Assembly (NCBI RefSeq): GCF_040954645.1
Contig: NC_092811.1
Span: 83,523,063 to 83,587,062, forward strand
Origin: Diabrotica undecimpunctata
Taxonomy: Eukaryota; Arthropoda; Insecta; Coleoptera; Chrysomelidae
Length of the DNA stretch: 64,000 bases
Reading direction: 5' to 3'
The first letter of the stretch is position 1. Every line of letters begins with the position of its first letter. The notes beneath the pieces are model-generated. The model did not search any database, was not told the origin of the DNA, and saw only the letters and a list, made by a program, of their open reading frames with translations. Positions 1 through 9,783 of the stretch are shown here, piece after piece. The translations under genes were made by a program, and so were the position numbers.

Positions 1-9
1 TGAACGTAT

Positions 10-1407
<1,398 letters not shown>

Positions 1408-1410
<3 letters not shown>

Positions 1411-1540
1411 AAAAAAATTATACAACCATCTCCCTTTGCAACTTAAATCTACAACTTCTTTCCTTAAGTTCCGTAAATTGACAAAAGCCTATCTATCTGA
1501 AAGACCTTATTATTCAGTGGAAGATTTTCTCAACGAATAA
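1408..1540 (+). pseudogene. Jockey-type LINE, last residues of ORF2
   Basis: Encodes about 43 residues with the pattern [11 protein letters not shown]...[12 protein letters not shown]...YYSVEDFLN followed by a stop. This is the usual carboxy end of Jockey-clade ORF2 proteins (LYNxLPxxIKx...FKxxLKxxLxxxxFYSVxEFL). Only this end survives, as expected of 5'-truncated LINE copies. It is flanked by TA tracts on both sides. Confidence 0.7.
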
Positions 1541-1578
1541 TTAAGAAAGTACAGTTTGTTTAGGTACAAGTAACAAAG

Positions 1579-1657
<79 letters not shown>
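1579..1657. repeat. (TA)n microsatellite
   Basis: About 79 bp of TA with one ACATA interruption, 3' of the Jockey fragment and 5' of the hammerhead-like motif at 1708. Confidence 0.95.
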
Positions 1658-1659
<2 letters not shown>

Positions 1660-1707
1660 CTCCATGTTTTTTTATATTCTTACCTACCACCTTTGTATTA
1701 TTTTAGA

Positions 1708-1752
1708 TTGAACTGATGAAGCTTGTAAATTAAATAAGCGAAACGTCTTCAA
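1708..1752 (+). ncRNA. Hammerhead-ribozyme motif A in a Penelope-like tail
   Basis: All type I hammerhead parts are in order: stem I TTGAA (1708-1712) with TTCAA (1748-1752); core CTGATGA (1713-1719); stem II GCTT (1721-1724) with AAGC (1736-1739); GAAA (1740-1743); a two-base stem III position CG; then U1746 and C1747 as the cleavage site. Small hammerheads with an almost absent stem III are known from Penelope-like retroelements. One base (A1720) lies unpaired between the core and stem II, which is not in the textbook consensus and could lower activity. It sits between two TA tracts. Confidence 0.7.
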
Positions 1753-1843
1753 ATATAGGAATGGAACTGTGATTTCCTTTTATTATTTCTCCTTTGTCAC
1801 CGATATCCTCGTGACCAAAAGATTAATTTTTTTGAACTTACTT

Positions 1844-1848
<5 letters not shown>

Positions 1849-1933
<85 letters not shown>
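1849..1933. repeat. (TA)n microsatellite
   Basis: About 85 bp of pure TA, starting about 100 bp 3' of hammerhead motif A. Confidence 0.95.
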
Positions 1934-1936
<3 letters not shown>

Positions 1937-2076
1937 TCACTCGACACTGAGGAGTAGGCAGATTGAGACCTCAGTGCCGAGAGACAGTTCTTGCAATATA
2001 GAACACGATACTGGTACGTCTCGAGTGAGGGGAGTAGGCAGATGATTGAGACCCCGAACTCGAACCGAACCGTATC

Positions 2077-2118
2077 ACTCTTGATAATGGCTCCAAAATG
2101 GGTGCCGAAACGTCGAGT
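2077..2118 (+). ncRNA. Hammerhead-like motif B with UUGANAA core
   Basis: Stem I ACTC (2077-2080) with GAGT (2115-2118); core TTGATAA (2081-2087); stem II GGCTCC (2089-2094) with GGTGCC (2101-2106), one T-T mismatch; GAAA (2107-2110); CG; U2113 and C2114. Against CUGANGA the core has C3 to U and G8 to A, changes that keep the 3-8 base pair. Followed closely by a 206-bp TA tract. Activity is not shown. Confidence 0.5.
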
Positions 2119-2158
2119 TTTAAATTCTCAACGCGGTTCTTCCCGAGAACTCAGTAAT

Positions 2159-2368
<210 letters not shown>

Positions 2369-2371
<3 letters not shown>

Positions 2372-2458
2372 GGTATCATATTGGGGATATGTCCATAAAA
2401 TTGTACAATTTTCAGTGACAATAAAGCATATTTCTATTCTATTCTATTGGCTATTCTA
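2369..2458 (+). mobile_element. LINE 3' end with (TTCTA)n tail
   Basis: Has a GACAATAAAGCATA stretch followed by three to four TTCTA/TATTC units. This is the typical 3' end of a Jockey/CR1-like LINE (polyadenylation-like AATAAA then a pentamer tail). No coding sequence is left. It abuts the point where LINE A resumes. Confidence 0.5.
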
Positions 2459-2677
2459 TTGACTTTATTAATAAGAAACCGACAAACAAAATATGAATCT
2501 GAAATAATAGCTACATATAAGGGAGCGTTTAGAAGAGGAAGGTCTACAATTGATCAGATTTTTATGATGAACAAAATATTGCACAACAGCTACGAACAAA
2601 ATCTAGATTTGTACATTGTGTTTATAGACTTTAAGCAGGCATACGACTCAATCAACAGAGAAAAACTATACCAAGCG
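2459..2677 (+). pseudogene. LINE A reverse transcriptase, palm start
   Basis: Continuation of LINE A: GAFRRGRSTIDQIF (RT motif 2 region) then YIVFIDFKQAYDSINREKLY, holding the first catalytic Asp of the RT palm (DFKQAYD). Reading is open until the BEL/Pao LTR begins at 2678. The missing part against the 5' piece is small, so the 1269-2458 block is an insertion (or a chain of insertions) rather than a boundary between two elements. Confidence 0.8.
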
Positions 2678-2881
2678 TGGAGAAAACTTAAATCAACATG
2701 GCAACATGGTGTTCCAGTCAACTGCGAGAAGTCAACTTCAACAACCCAGGTCTCTCTGCTAGCGGCCGTCAGACATACCGCATCGAAGAAATATACAGTC
2801 TGTTATTCACGTATTAAAATGTTAATTTCAATTGTAATTAAGTTCAATAAAACAGTATAACTAATTCAAGTCATTTCAACA
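2678..2881 (+). repeat. BEL/Pao 5' LTR
   Basis: Starts TGGAGAAAAC and ends TTTCAACA. Matches 7683-7887 almost base for base, with a few substitutions and one missing T. Contains ATTAAG/AATAAA-like signals near its end (TTCAATAAAACAGT). Confidence 0.9.
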
Positions 2882-3390
2882 TATATTTTTGGTCCGCCCG
2901 AGTCCGATTAATAGAAGATTGCGATAATATTGATGCAAAAAAAAGTCAGTCCTATTTTCCTTATTCAATTTCCTAACCTTATAAATTTACAAAACGTGTT
3001 TCTTCACCTCATACCATACCGGTAGCCGAAATTTGTTGGTTAAACCAGTTTCCTATGCTGTGATAAACGCTCAGTTCATAAGTAGGTATATTTGCTGATT
3101 AGTTTAACATATCCGATTTTAAAAGATTTAAAACACAATTCAAAAAATTAATTATTATTTTCATTACGGACTAATAGGTAATTTAAAAACTTGGTTCTTT
3201 TCAGTGTTTTATTAAAGCTTTTTATTCAACGATTTTAAGTGTTTACTAAAAGCTTTACAATATATGTACGTTCATTTTAACGTAAAAACAAGTGTTTTTT
3301 ATTACTTTGAGAGTGTGAAATTTATGTTTTTATTTATTCATTTGATGTTAGAAATTTCACAGTAGATTTTATTCCAGTTTATTTTACATA
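2882..3390 (+). other. BEL/Pao leader with primer-binding-like TGG
   Basis: Non-coding leader between the LTR and gag. TGGTCCGCCCGAGTCC at 2890 is where a tRNA primer site is expected. I did not assign the tRNA. The rest is AT-rich with no other feature seen. Confidence 0.5.
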
Positions 3391-4310
3391 ATGGCTGCTC
3401 TTAAAAAACTAAGACGTAAACGAGGTTCGATTAAACAACAATTGACATGTTTTATTTCATTGTTTAACAAAATTAAAAAACTGTATGATGATGGTGAACA
3501 TATAGAACATACAATCATTTTTGATTTACAACAAAGATCTACAAAATTAAGTTCATTATATGATGATTTTAATGATTAACAAACCGACATTGAACAAGAA
3601 TGTGATGATGATCACTTAGAAAATGAATATGCTGAACGAATAAACTTTACAAATGACCATGCAACTTACACAGCAAGTGCTTTATGTTTGGTATCCAAAT
3701 TAAATGGAATGAGTAGTTCTGAAACAAATAATATAACTCACAGTGAGTTATTTGAAAATAAATTAGAATTTGTCAAGCTTCCTCCAGTCACAATTCCTTC
3801 CTTTAATGGAAAGTTTTGCAAATGGATAGAATTCAAAGAAACATTTGAGTTACTAGTTCACCAAAACACTTCATTGATTGACATTTAAAAATTCCATTAC
3901 TTACGAACTGCTTTAGGCACAGAAGTGCAACAAATTGTTAAGCATTTAGAATTTTCTAAACCAAATTATATCTTAACATGGCAGGCTTTATGCAAACGGT
4001 TTGACAATCCTCATTTGCTTGTCAATAGTCACATTAAAGCATTGTTTAATTTAAAATCAGTCACACAAGAAAGTGCTAGTGCTACAAGGGAATTAGTAGA
4101 TACAGTTAATCAACATTTGCTTATTTTAAAAAATTTAAACTTGTCTTATGAAAGTCCATTATCCGGTACTTACTATGTTGATTCAGATTATTTCAGACAA
4201 ATTAGACAAAGTTACTTTAAAAGAATGGGAGCAAAAATACGATAAGGATACTTTACCAGAAGTCAATGATTTATTTACATTTCTTGATAATAAATGATCA
4301 ATTAGAAAAG
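3391..4310 (+). pseudogene. BEL/Pao gag, capsid part
   Basis: Starts at ATG 3391 (MAALKKLRRKRGSIKQQL). The DUF1759-like region is clear: LPPVTIPSFNGKFCKWIEF (about 3775-3835), then YLRTALGTEVQQIVKHLEF and LCKRFDNPHLLVNSHI, typical of BEL gag. Stops at 3577 and 3886 are simple nonsense changes, because the frame goes on without a break. Near 4200 the frame shifts (LKEWEQKYDKDTLPEVNDLF is in another frame). Gag would package the element RNA. Dead copy. Confidence 0.85.
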
Positions 4311-5205
4311 CTTGAAGAGAGGGGAATAAAGGTCAACTCTCAAGTTCAACAAAGTTCTCAACAGAGAAAACCAATTAAAAAACATGTGTCTTTAGTGTCA
4401 AATAATTTTTCTAATGCCAAGCAAATATGTCATTTATGTAAAAGTGATCATCTTATTTACTATTGTCCTCAATTTTTACAATTAGGTGTTTCCCAAAGAT
4501 GGACAAGGATTAAAGGTATGAAATTATGTACAAAATACCTATGCAAGGGACATTTTAGTAAAGATTGTAGACATGGGTCCTGTAAAGTTTGTAAAGGTAA
4601 ACCTAATACCCTGTTGCATCATTATCAGGATCAAGGAACTTATTCAATTAATCACATTACAAACTCAAATATGCGACCAGCTCAAGCTCAGTCATTACAA
4701 GTAACAAATAATGACACCAATTGTCATGAATCACATAACGCGACAGAGCTAGCTGTGTCTAATTTCTTAAAAATTAATACTACATATGTTTTACTGTCTA
4801 CTGCCATCATTAATATATGGGATGATAATGGCCAAGTTCATCAGGTAAGAACTGTTCTTGACAGTGGTAGCCAGACTTCATTTCTGACAGAAAAATTATG
4901 CAAAAAACTTAACCTAAAGCAAATAGATGCAAATATTTTAATTGTAGGGATTAATCGTGTCACTTCCACCCTACGTTATAAATGCAATGTTTCTATCGGA
5001 TCTACCTATGATTCAGGTATTTTCAATTTAACATGTTTTGTCCTACCTAAAATTACAGAAAATTTACCTATTTATAACATTGAAGGTTCTAAATTAAATA
5101 TTCCTAAAAACATTTCTTTGGCAGATCCTTCTTTTCATAGATCACAATCAGTTGATATGCTTATTGGTTTCGATTTATTCTGGGATATAATTGAAAAGCA
5201 GTTCA
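4290..5205 (+). pseudogene. BEL/Pao nucleocapsid knuckles and aspartic protease
   Basis: Open over about 300 residues. Cys/His motifs: CHLCKSDHLIYYCPQF and, after it, KLCTKYLCKGHFSKDC then CKVCKGKP, the usual BEL arrangement. About 70 residues later comes the DUF1758-type protease with the catalytic DSGSQTSF. The frame ends in GFDLFWDII, the motif that normally leads into the RT linker. At about 5200 it jumps straight into integrase sequence, so RT and RNase H are deleted. Confidence 0.88.
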
Positions 5206-5500
5206 TTTAGAATTAGTCACTGCTCTTACGTCCGAAGTATTTATCGCAATATTTCGAAGATTTGTTGCTCGCAGGCGTAAATCATCTCACATATATTCGG
5301 ATAATGGGACTCATTTTGTAGGTGCAAAAATGAGTTAAATATATTATTTAAGTTTTTTTCTACCTCATGATACATTTTTAAACTTTTTCACAAATAAAAA
5401 TATTCAATGGCATTTTATTCCGTCGAATTCTCCGTCATTTGGAAGATTGTGGGAATCTAACATTAAATGTGTAAAACATCACTTACTAAGGACAATTAAT
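5197..5500 (+). pseudogene. BEL/Pao integrase core, first part
   Basis: Reads HLELVTALTSEVF..., then HIYSDNGTHFVGA (second catalytic Asp of the DDE integrase) and WHFIPSNSPSFGRLWES (which carries the region before the catalytic Glu), ending HHLLRTIN. The frame changes near 5340. It stops where the palindromic end of the nested element begins. The other half is at 7168-7696. Confidence 0.85.
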
Positions 5501-5630
5501 AGTATATTACTTTATGAGGCGGAGAAGCATGACTTTTCTTGACGCGCCCGATATTACGCGCCGAACGAAGTGAGGCGCGTAATAGAGGGCAAGTCAAGAA
5601 AAGTCGCTTCTTTGCCGAATAAAGTATACT
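5501..5630. repeat. 130-bp palindrome at left end of recombinase element
   Basis: Imperfect long inverted repeat. AGTATATTACTTTAT...GACTTTTCTTGAC at left matches the reverse complement of GTCAAGAAAAGTC...AATAAAGTATACT at right. The inner arms TATTACGCGCC and GGCGCGTAATA are exact. The centre is GAACGAAGTGA. It is far richer in G+C than its surroundings. A TTTAYGGCGGAG-like word in it recurs inverted near 7072-7085. Confidence 0.8.
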
Positions 5631-5631
5631 A

Positions 5632-5647
5632 TTTTTTCTTCAAACGT
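5632..5647 (+). repeat. 16-bp terminal inverted repeat, left copy
   Basis: TTTTTTCTTCAAACGT is the exact reverse complement of 7151-7166. It lies directly inside the left palindrome. Confidence 0.8.
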
Positions 5648-5728
5648 AGCAATTTTCAACCACAAATAGTACAATTCATACGCTATTTTTACTCGAAATT
5701 AACTGTGACAACTATCAAAGTCGTCTAG

Positions 5729-7002
5729 ATGTTAGAAATTAAAATAATTAAGTCATCGGTGGGATTTGCGTCTCCCTGGTTACAGTTGTTTGACAGTTGT
5801 TTGCAATTATTAAAGACAGCTTATTGTTGTTGCAACCGCAAGCGCAAATTTAGTGCGAAAATTGAAAACCTAAACGAAATTGAGTCCGCGGCTAATGATG
5901 CAGTAGCACGTTTGGGGCCCTCTAAGTCCGGAATAAAGTATCGGTTAGCGTACAAGCACTTCCAAGAGTGGTGCGATACAAGAGGAGTACGGCAAGTTAC
6001 CGAAGACGTTTTACTGGCATATTTTAATATAATAGAAAATGAAAATAAATGGAAATCTTCTACAATGTGGTCACGATACTCTATGATAAAATCCGAGTTA
6101 GTTATTAGAAAAAATGTGGATATAAGCAAATTTTTAAAGTTACGTGCCTTTCTGAAAAAAAAAAACAAGCGAAGGATATACTGCAAAGTAGTCTAAAGTT
6201 TTCACTAAAGACGAGTTTGATAAATTTTTGTTTGAAGCGCCAGATAAGTTGTATTTAGGATTAAAGGTGAAAAAAATTATATTGCAAAGCATGTAGTATA
6301 CTCTACTAAATTATAAAAATATTTCAGATTGTTTTGTTAATTGGGGTTACCGGCGCCTGTCGATGCGACGAAATGGTAAAAATGAAGACTGTGGACATTG
6401 AGGATAAAGAAAATGTAATAATTATCAAAATCCCAGACAGTAAAACACGACAAATTAGATCTTTTACGATAATTGGTCAAAACTACATTAAACTGTATAA
6501 AAAGTATGCATCACTGCGGCCTGAAAATTTCACAGAAAACCGATTTTTTATCAAGTACCAAAATGGAAAGTGTTACCGAAGCGTCATGGGAATACATTCG
6601 ATCAGCGCAGTAGCCCAAAAAGTAGCTAGTTATTTAAATTTAAACGATGCAAGCGCATACACAGGTCACTCTTTACGACGAACTTCAGCAACACTTTTAA
6701 TTGATGGAAGCGGAAATCTAGAATGCCTCAAACGACATGGGGGCTGGAAATCAAGCACGGTTGCCGAAGGATATATAGAGGATTCAATAAGAAATAAGAA
6801 CGATAATGCTCAAAAACTTTTAAACCCTCATGATTCGCCAACATCGGGAATGATTGCTGAAAGTTGTTCTCGACCATCAGTATCATCAACAATTACCAAT
6901 GCGTATCAAGAGTCGGGAACATTTTTGCACGGTTTCAATTTTGAAAATGCCTCATTAACTAATTGTACTTTTAATATTACTATAAATAAAAATGATTTTT
7001 AA
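5729..7002 (+). pseudogene. Tyrosine recombinase, two exons, N-terminal frameshift
   Basis: Exon 1 from ATG 5729 gives an N-terminal arm-like domain (SGIKYRLAYKHFQEWCDTRG...VLLAYFNIIE). A one-base shift near 6170 and a TAG at about 6188 break it; TKDEFDKFLFEAP follows in another frame. An intron with GT at 6267 and AG at 6327 (61 bp, phase 0) joins to exon 2. Exon 2 has the full catalytic set: Arg in GACRCDEM, HSLR in TGHSLRRTSATLL, the His/Trp of HGGWKS, and Tyr in AEGYIEDS. The tail ASLTNCTFNI resembles those of multicopy insect recombinases. Family knowledge: cuts and rejoins DNA through a 3'-phosphotyrosine. Exon 2 is intact; exon 1 is not. Confidence 0.85.
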
Positions 7003-7096
7003 TTGTTGTTAATATTTGTATTGTTGCTTTGTGACATGTTTCATATTGTTGCCATGATAACATTTTTCCCTCCGCCGTAAAGAAATGGAAAAAAAA

Positions 7097-7133
7097 ACTT
7101 ATCAAGTTTTGATCTGGATCAAGTTAGATAAGT
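7097..7133. repeat. Hairpin near right end of recombinase element
   Basis: Arms ACTTATCAAGTTTTGATC and GATCAAGTTAGATAAGT fold with a 2-nt loop; one bulge and one mismatch. Only 17 bp from the right 16-bp inverted repeat, so both ends of the element carry secondary structure. Confidence 0.7.
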
Positions 7134-7150
7134 AATGTCATCATTATTTG

Positions 7151-7166
7151 ACGTTTGAAGAAAAAA
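7151..7166 (-). repeat. 16-bp terminal inverted repeat, right copy
   Basis: ACGTTTGAAGAAAAAA, exact reverse complement of 5632-5647. BEL integrase sequence resumes immediately after it. Confidence 0.8.
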
Positions 7167-7167
7167 A

Positions 7168-7696
7168 TGTTTTATTAACGTATGAAGAATTTGTAACGAT
7201 ACTGACACAAATTGAGGCTACGGTAAATTCCCATCCCCTTTACCCTATGTCCTCAGACCCTAATGCCTTTTCACCCTTAACTCCATCTCACTTCTTGATT
7301 GGAAGATCGCATACTGCTGTTCCTGATCTAGCTTTTGGTGAAACGGTAAAGCTGAAACAGTTAACAAGATTTCAGCTGCTTCAACAATTGCAGCAAAGTT
7401 TTTGGAAGTAATGGTCTACTTCCTACCTTTCTAGCCTTCAAAGCAGATATAAAGGCAAACAAAAGGTACCCAATTTAAAATGTGGTACATTGGTCACCAT
7501 CAGAGATGAGAATGTTTCTCCATGTAAGTGGATTTTAGGACGAATCAGTGAATTTCAGCCAGGTCCAGATGGCGTAGTACGAGTCGTTACAGTAAATATG
7601 TCGAAGGGAACTCTAAAAAGAGTTGTCACTAAGATCTGTCCTCTACCGGTATTATTGAACCAACCGTTCAAGGCGAGGAATATGGAGAAAACTTAA
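7168..7696 (+). pseudogene. BEL/Pao integrase, carboxy part
   Basis: Continues the integrase: TYEEFVTILTQIEATVNSHP (Glu-region helix of the core), FSPLTPSHFLIGR, then a frame change at about 7410. The SH3-like end (DUF5641 type) reads KWILGRISEFQPGPDGVVRV and stops inside the 3' LTR at 7694. With 5197-5500 it shows that the element was inserted as a whole before the recombinase unit arrived. Confidence 0.88.
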
Positions 7697-7887
7697 ATCA
7701 ACATGGCAACATGGTGTTCCAGTCAACTGCGAGAAGTCAACTTCAACAACCCAGGTCTCTCTGCTAGCGGCCGTCAGACATACCGCATCGAAGAAATATA
7801 CAGTCTGTTATTTCACGTATTAAAATATTAATTTCAGTTGTAATTAAGTTCAATAAAACAGTGTAACTAATTCAAGTCATTTCAACA
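7683..7887 (+). repeat. BEL/Pao 3' LTR
   Basis: 205 bp, matching 2678-2881. The integrase stop codon lies a few bases into the LTR. Followed by AAGCC, the right copy of the target duplication. Confidence 0.9.
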
Positions 7888-8450
7888 AAGCCATAGATCT
7901 GGTTATACCTACCAAACTTATTCTGTTAGTGAAAATGACCTTAAAAGAAATATTAAATGAAGTGATCCTGGAAGGAAGGTCATCAGAGCCTTTTACGGCA
8001 AGGAAAGGATTAAGACAAGGAGATCCATTGTCCACAACTTTAACCTTATCCTAAAAGCTATCCTACGACAAAGTGGAGTAGACATAGATGGTATAATATA
8101 CTACAAGAGGCAACAAGTTATCGCTTTTGCAGATGATAAAGCATTGATTACGAGATCAAAATCAGAACTCATAAGAATATTCAAAAAAATTAAAAAAATA
8201 TTGAAAAAGTTCGGACTATGTATAAACGAAAATAAAACAAAATACTTTGAAATGAGAGCAAAGAAAATGGAGGCCAAAGATAACCTAAGAATAAGTAAAG
8301 GAAGTAGAAAATATTGTTTCGAAAAAGTGGATTGATTTGAATACCTTGAAGTGATGATTTCAAATAGAGCTTAACAAGATACTGAAATAGAAAAAAGAAT
8401 TAATAAAGGAAGTACAAACCCCTTCTCATATCAGTTGGCCCACTTATGGA
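7888..8450 (+). pseudogene. LINE A reverse transcriptase palm and thumb
   Basis: Resumes LINE A where the BEL element broke it: IDLVIPTKLI, then KGLRQGDPLS (RT motif 4), then VIAFADDKALI with the FADD catalytic pair at about 8126-8140, then the thumb (LKKFGLCINENKTKYF). Small frameshifts at about 8040 and stops after 8335. The carboxy end fades into the repeat that follows. Confidence 0.8.
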
Positions 8451-8780
8451 ATTTGCAGCTTGAGTCGATTACCATAAACAAATTATACTCTGCATGTTTT
8501 TATAAGTTCCCATATTAAATAATATAGCATTTTTATTAATATTTATTAAAAATATTACCCTTATGGTTTTTATTCATTTTCAACAATAAAAAAAATATCA
8601 CTAAACCCTGGCTATGGATTCACTTACGTCAACATACGTTGATTTTTTCATAATTACCTTAAATCCAAAGGTAGCTATAGAAAATGATATCAAAACAATA
8701 ATATTGTCAGTTAATGTCAAATGTATTTTGTGGTATTGTAAAACTTTTTGGGGTTCAAAGGGGTAGTAAAGGGCAATATA
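8451..8780. repeat. Non-coding repeat shared, inverted, with 56711-56970
   Basis: AT-rich. The stretch AATATTTATTAAAAATATT, with ACCCTTATGG and CACTTACGTCAA, occurs as reverse complement at 56740-56960. A CCCATATTA word near one end recurs at 12790 and 56950 as TAATATGGG. Probably a small non-autonomous DNA element. Clear terminal repeats were not found. Confidence 0.5.
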
Positions 8781-8919
8781 AGATGGTGTTTCCAGTTAGC
8801 ATTCTCTAGCCTCTCCTACTGAATCCCTATCCTTACCTCCACTGAGTGCGGCTTGGGCTGCACGGGTGAACCCTGGAAAAACCTGAGCAACCTTGCTGGA
8901 GATTGGGTAACCAACCCCA

Positions 8920-9783
8920 ATGGAAGGCAGGGTCAGGGCTGACGAGGAAGGGAGAAATGGTCCTCCGAAAAGGGGGTTGGTGAGCAAGGTTAGCAGCCTA
9001 CCTACTGTCAAAAAAATCAATGCTCAGAGAACGAAACATAAGCCTTGGAATTGGACGGATACACAGATGACGAACCACGGAAGAAAAAGGACAAAGAGAC
9101 CAAATAATCTACGAATTGGCACTTGGAACATCGCATCGTGGAACAAACGGGAACAGGAAGTTGTGCAGGAATTGGAGCTCCATAAAATTAATATATGTGC
9201 CCTGAACGAAACAAAAAAGAAAGGGAAAGGAAGTGCCAATAGAAACAAATTTATATTCCTGTACAGCGGAGTAGATAAAAGCAAACGAGCTCAGGCTGGA
9301 GTAGGCCCCTTAATGCACAATAAATATAGTAACAATATTCAAGAAATAAGATACATCAACGAACACATGATGCTGGTTTGCCTTAAACTTCCCCAGACGA
9401 TACTTAATATTATCCCCGTATATGCACCGGATAACAGCAAAAACAAGGAATATAAAGATGCTTTTTATGGACAGCTCCAAGATCTACTCGACACCACAAT
9501 AGCCGGTAGTAAAACAATAATTCTCGGCGACCTAAATGCCAGAGTAGGCAACATACCTGTGGCTGGAGTTACACAAAGATTTAACGAAGAAACGCTCAAC
9601 GACAACGGAGAAAGACTTCTAGAACTTTGTTTAATGAATATCCTCCGAATTAACACCACATACTTTGACCACCCAATACAACATAAGATCACCTGGTCAG
9701 ATACAAGAGGACGTAAATCTATGATTGACTACATTATAACAAACAGACAAGTACACGCAGATAAGTATACCCCAAGAATATAA
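8920..9783 (+). CDS. LINE B endonuclease domain (open part of ORF)
   Basis: 287 residues from ATG 8920, open. A basic N-terminus (GRKRTKRPNN) leads into the APE-like endonuclease: RIGTWNIASWN (metal-binding Asn), ICALNETKKKG (catalytic Glu), NIIPVYAPDNS, IILGDLNARVG, and ITWSDTRGRKSMIDYI. The last motif (SDH) lies beyond, in another frame near 9815 (a GSD-like piece), so a frameshift at about 9780 cuts the domain. Role: nicks target DNA to prime reverse transcription. Annotated in databases on similar proteins as craniofacial development protein 2-like, a misleading name. Confidence 0.85.
   Translation: MEGRVRADEEGRNGPPKRGLVSKVSSLPTVKKINAQRTKHKPWNWTDTQMTNHGRKRTKRPNNLRIGTWNIASWNKREQEVVQELELHKINICALNETKKKGKGSANRNKFIFLYSGVDKSKRAQAGVGPLMHNKYSNNIQEIRYINEHMMLVCLKLPQTILNIIPVYAPDNSKNKEYKDAFYGQLQDLLDTTIAGSKTIILGDLNARVGNIPVAGVTQRFNEETLNDNGERLLELCLMNILRINTTYFDHPIQHKITWSDTRGRKSMIDYIITNRQVHADKYTPRI

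Larger units (their letters stand above)
5501..7167 (+). mobile_element. Tyrosine-recombinase (Crypton-like) element nested in BEL integrase
   Basis: The BEL integrase frame is interrupted between 5500 and about 7167 by a unit carrying one gene for a tyrosine recombinase (5729-7002, one intron). A 130-bp palindrome lies at the left (5501-5630), a 37-bp hairpin at the right (7097-7133), and a perfect 16-bp inverted repeat just inside the left palindrome and at the right end (5632-5647 and 7151-7166). Known Crypton elements use this enzyme class but are not described as having such inverted repeats, so the exact class and ends are open. Confidence 0.7.
2678..7887 (+). mobile_element. BEL/Pao LTR retrotransposon inserted in LINE A
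   Basis: Two direct LTRs (2678-2881 and 7683-7887; 204 and 205 bp) start TG and end CA. They enclose gag with a DUF1759-like region, CCHC knuckles, a DUF1758-type aspartic protease and the two ends of a BEL integrase. Flanking bases AAGCG (2673-2677) and AAGCC (7888-7892) form a 5-bp target duplication with one change. LINE A reads on from the right side (7888). The RT and RNase H are missing, and a tyrosine-recombinase element interrupts the integrase. This is a dead copy. Confidence 0.88.

Noticed and set aside
8920..9783. A host craniofacial development protein gene
   Set aside because: Database entries of that name in insects are mostly LINE endonucleases; here RT follows in order and the unit ends in a GAA tail.
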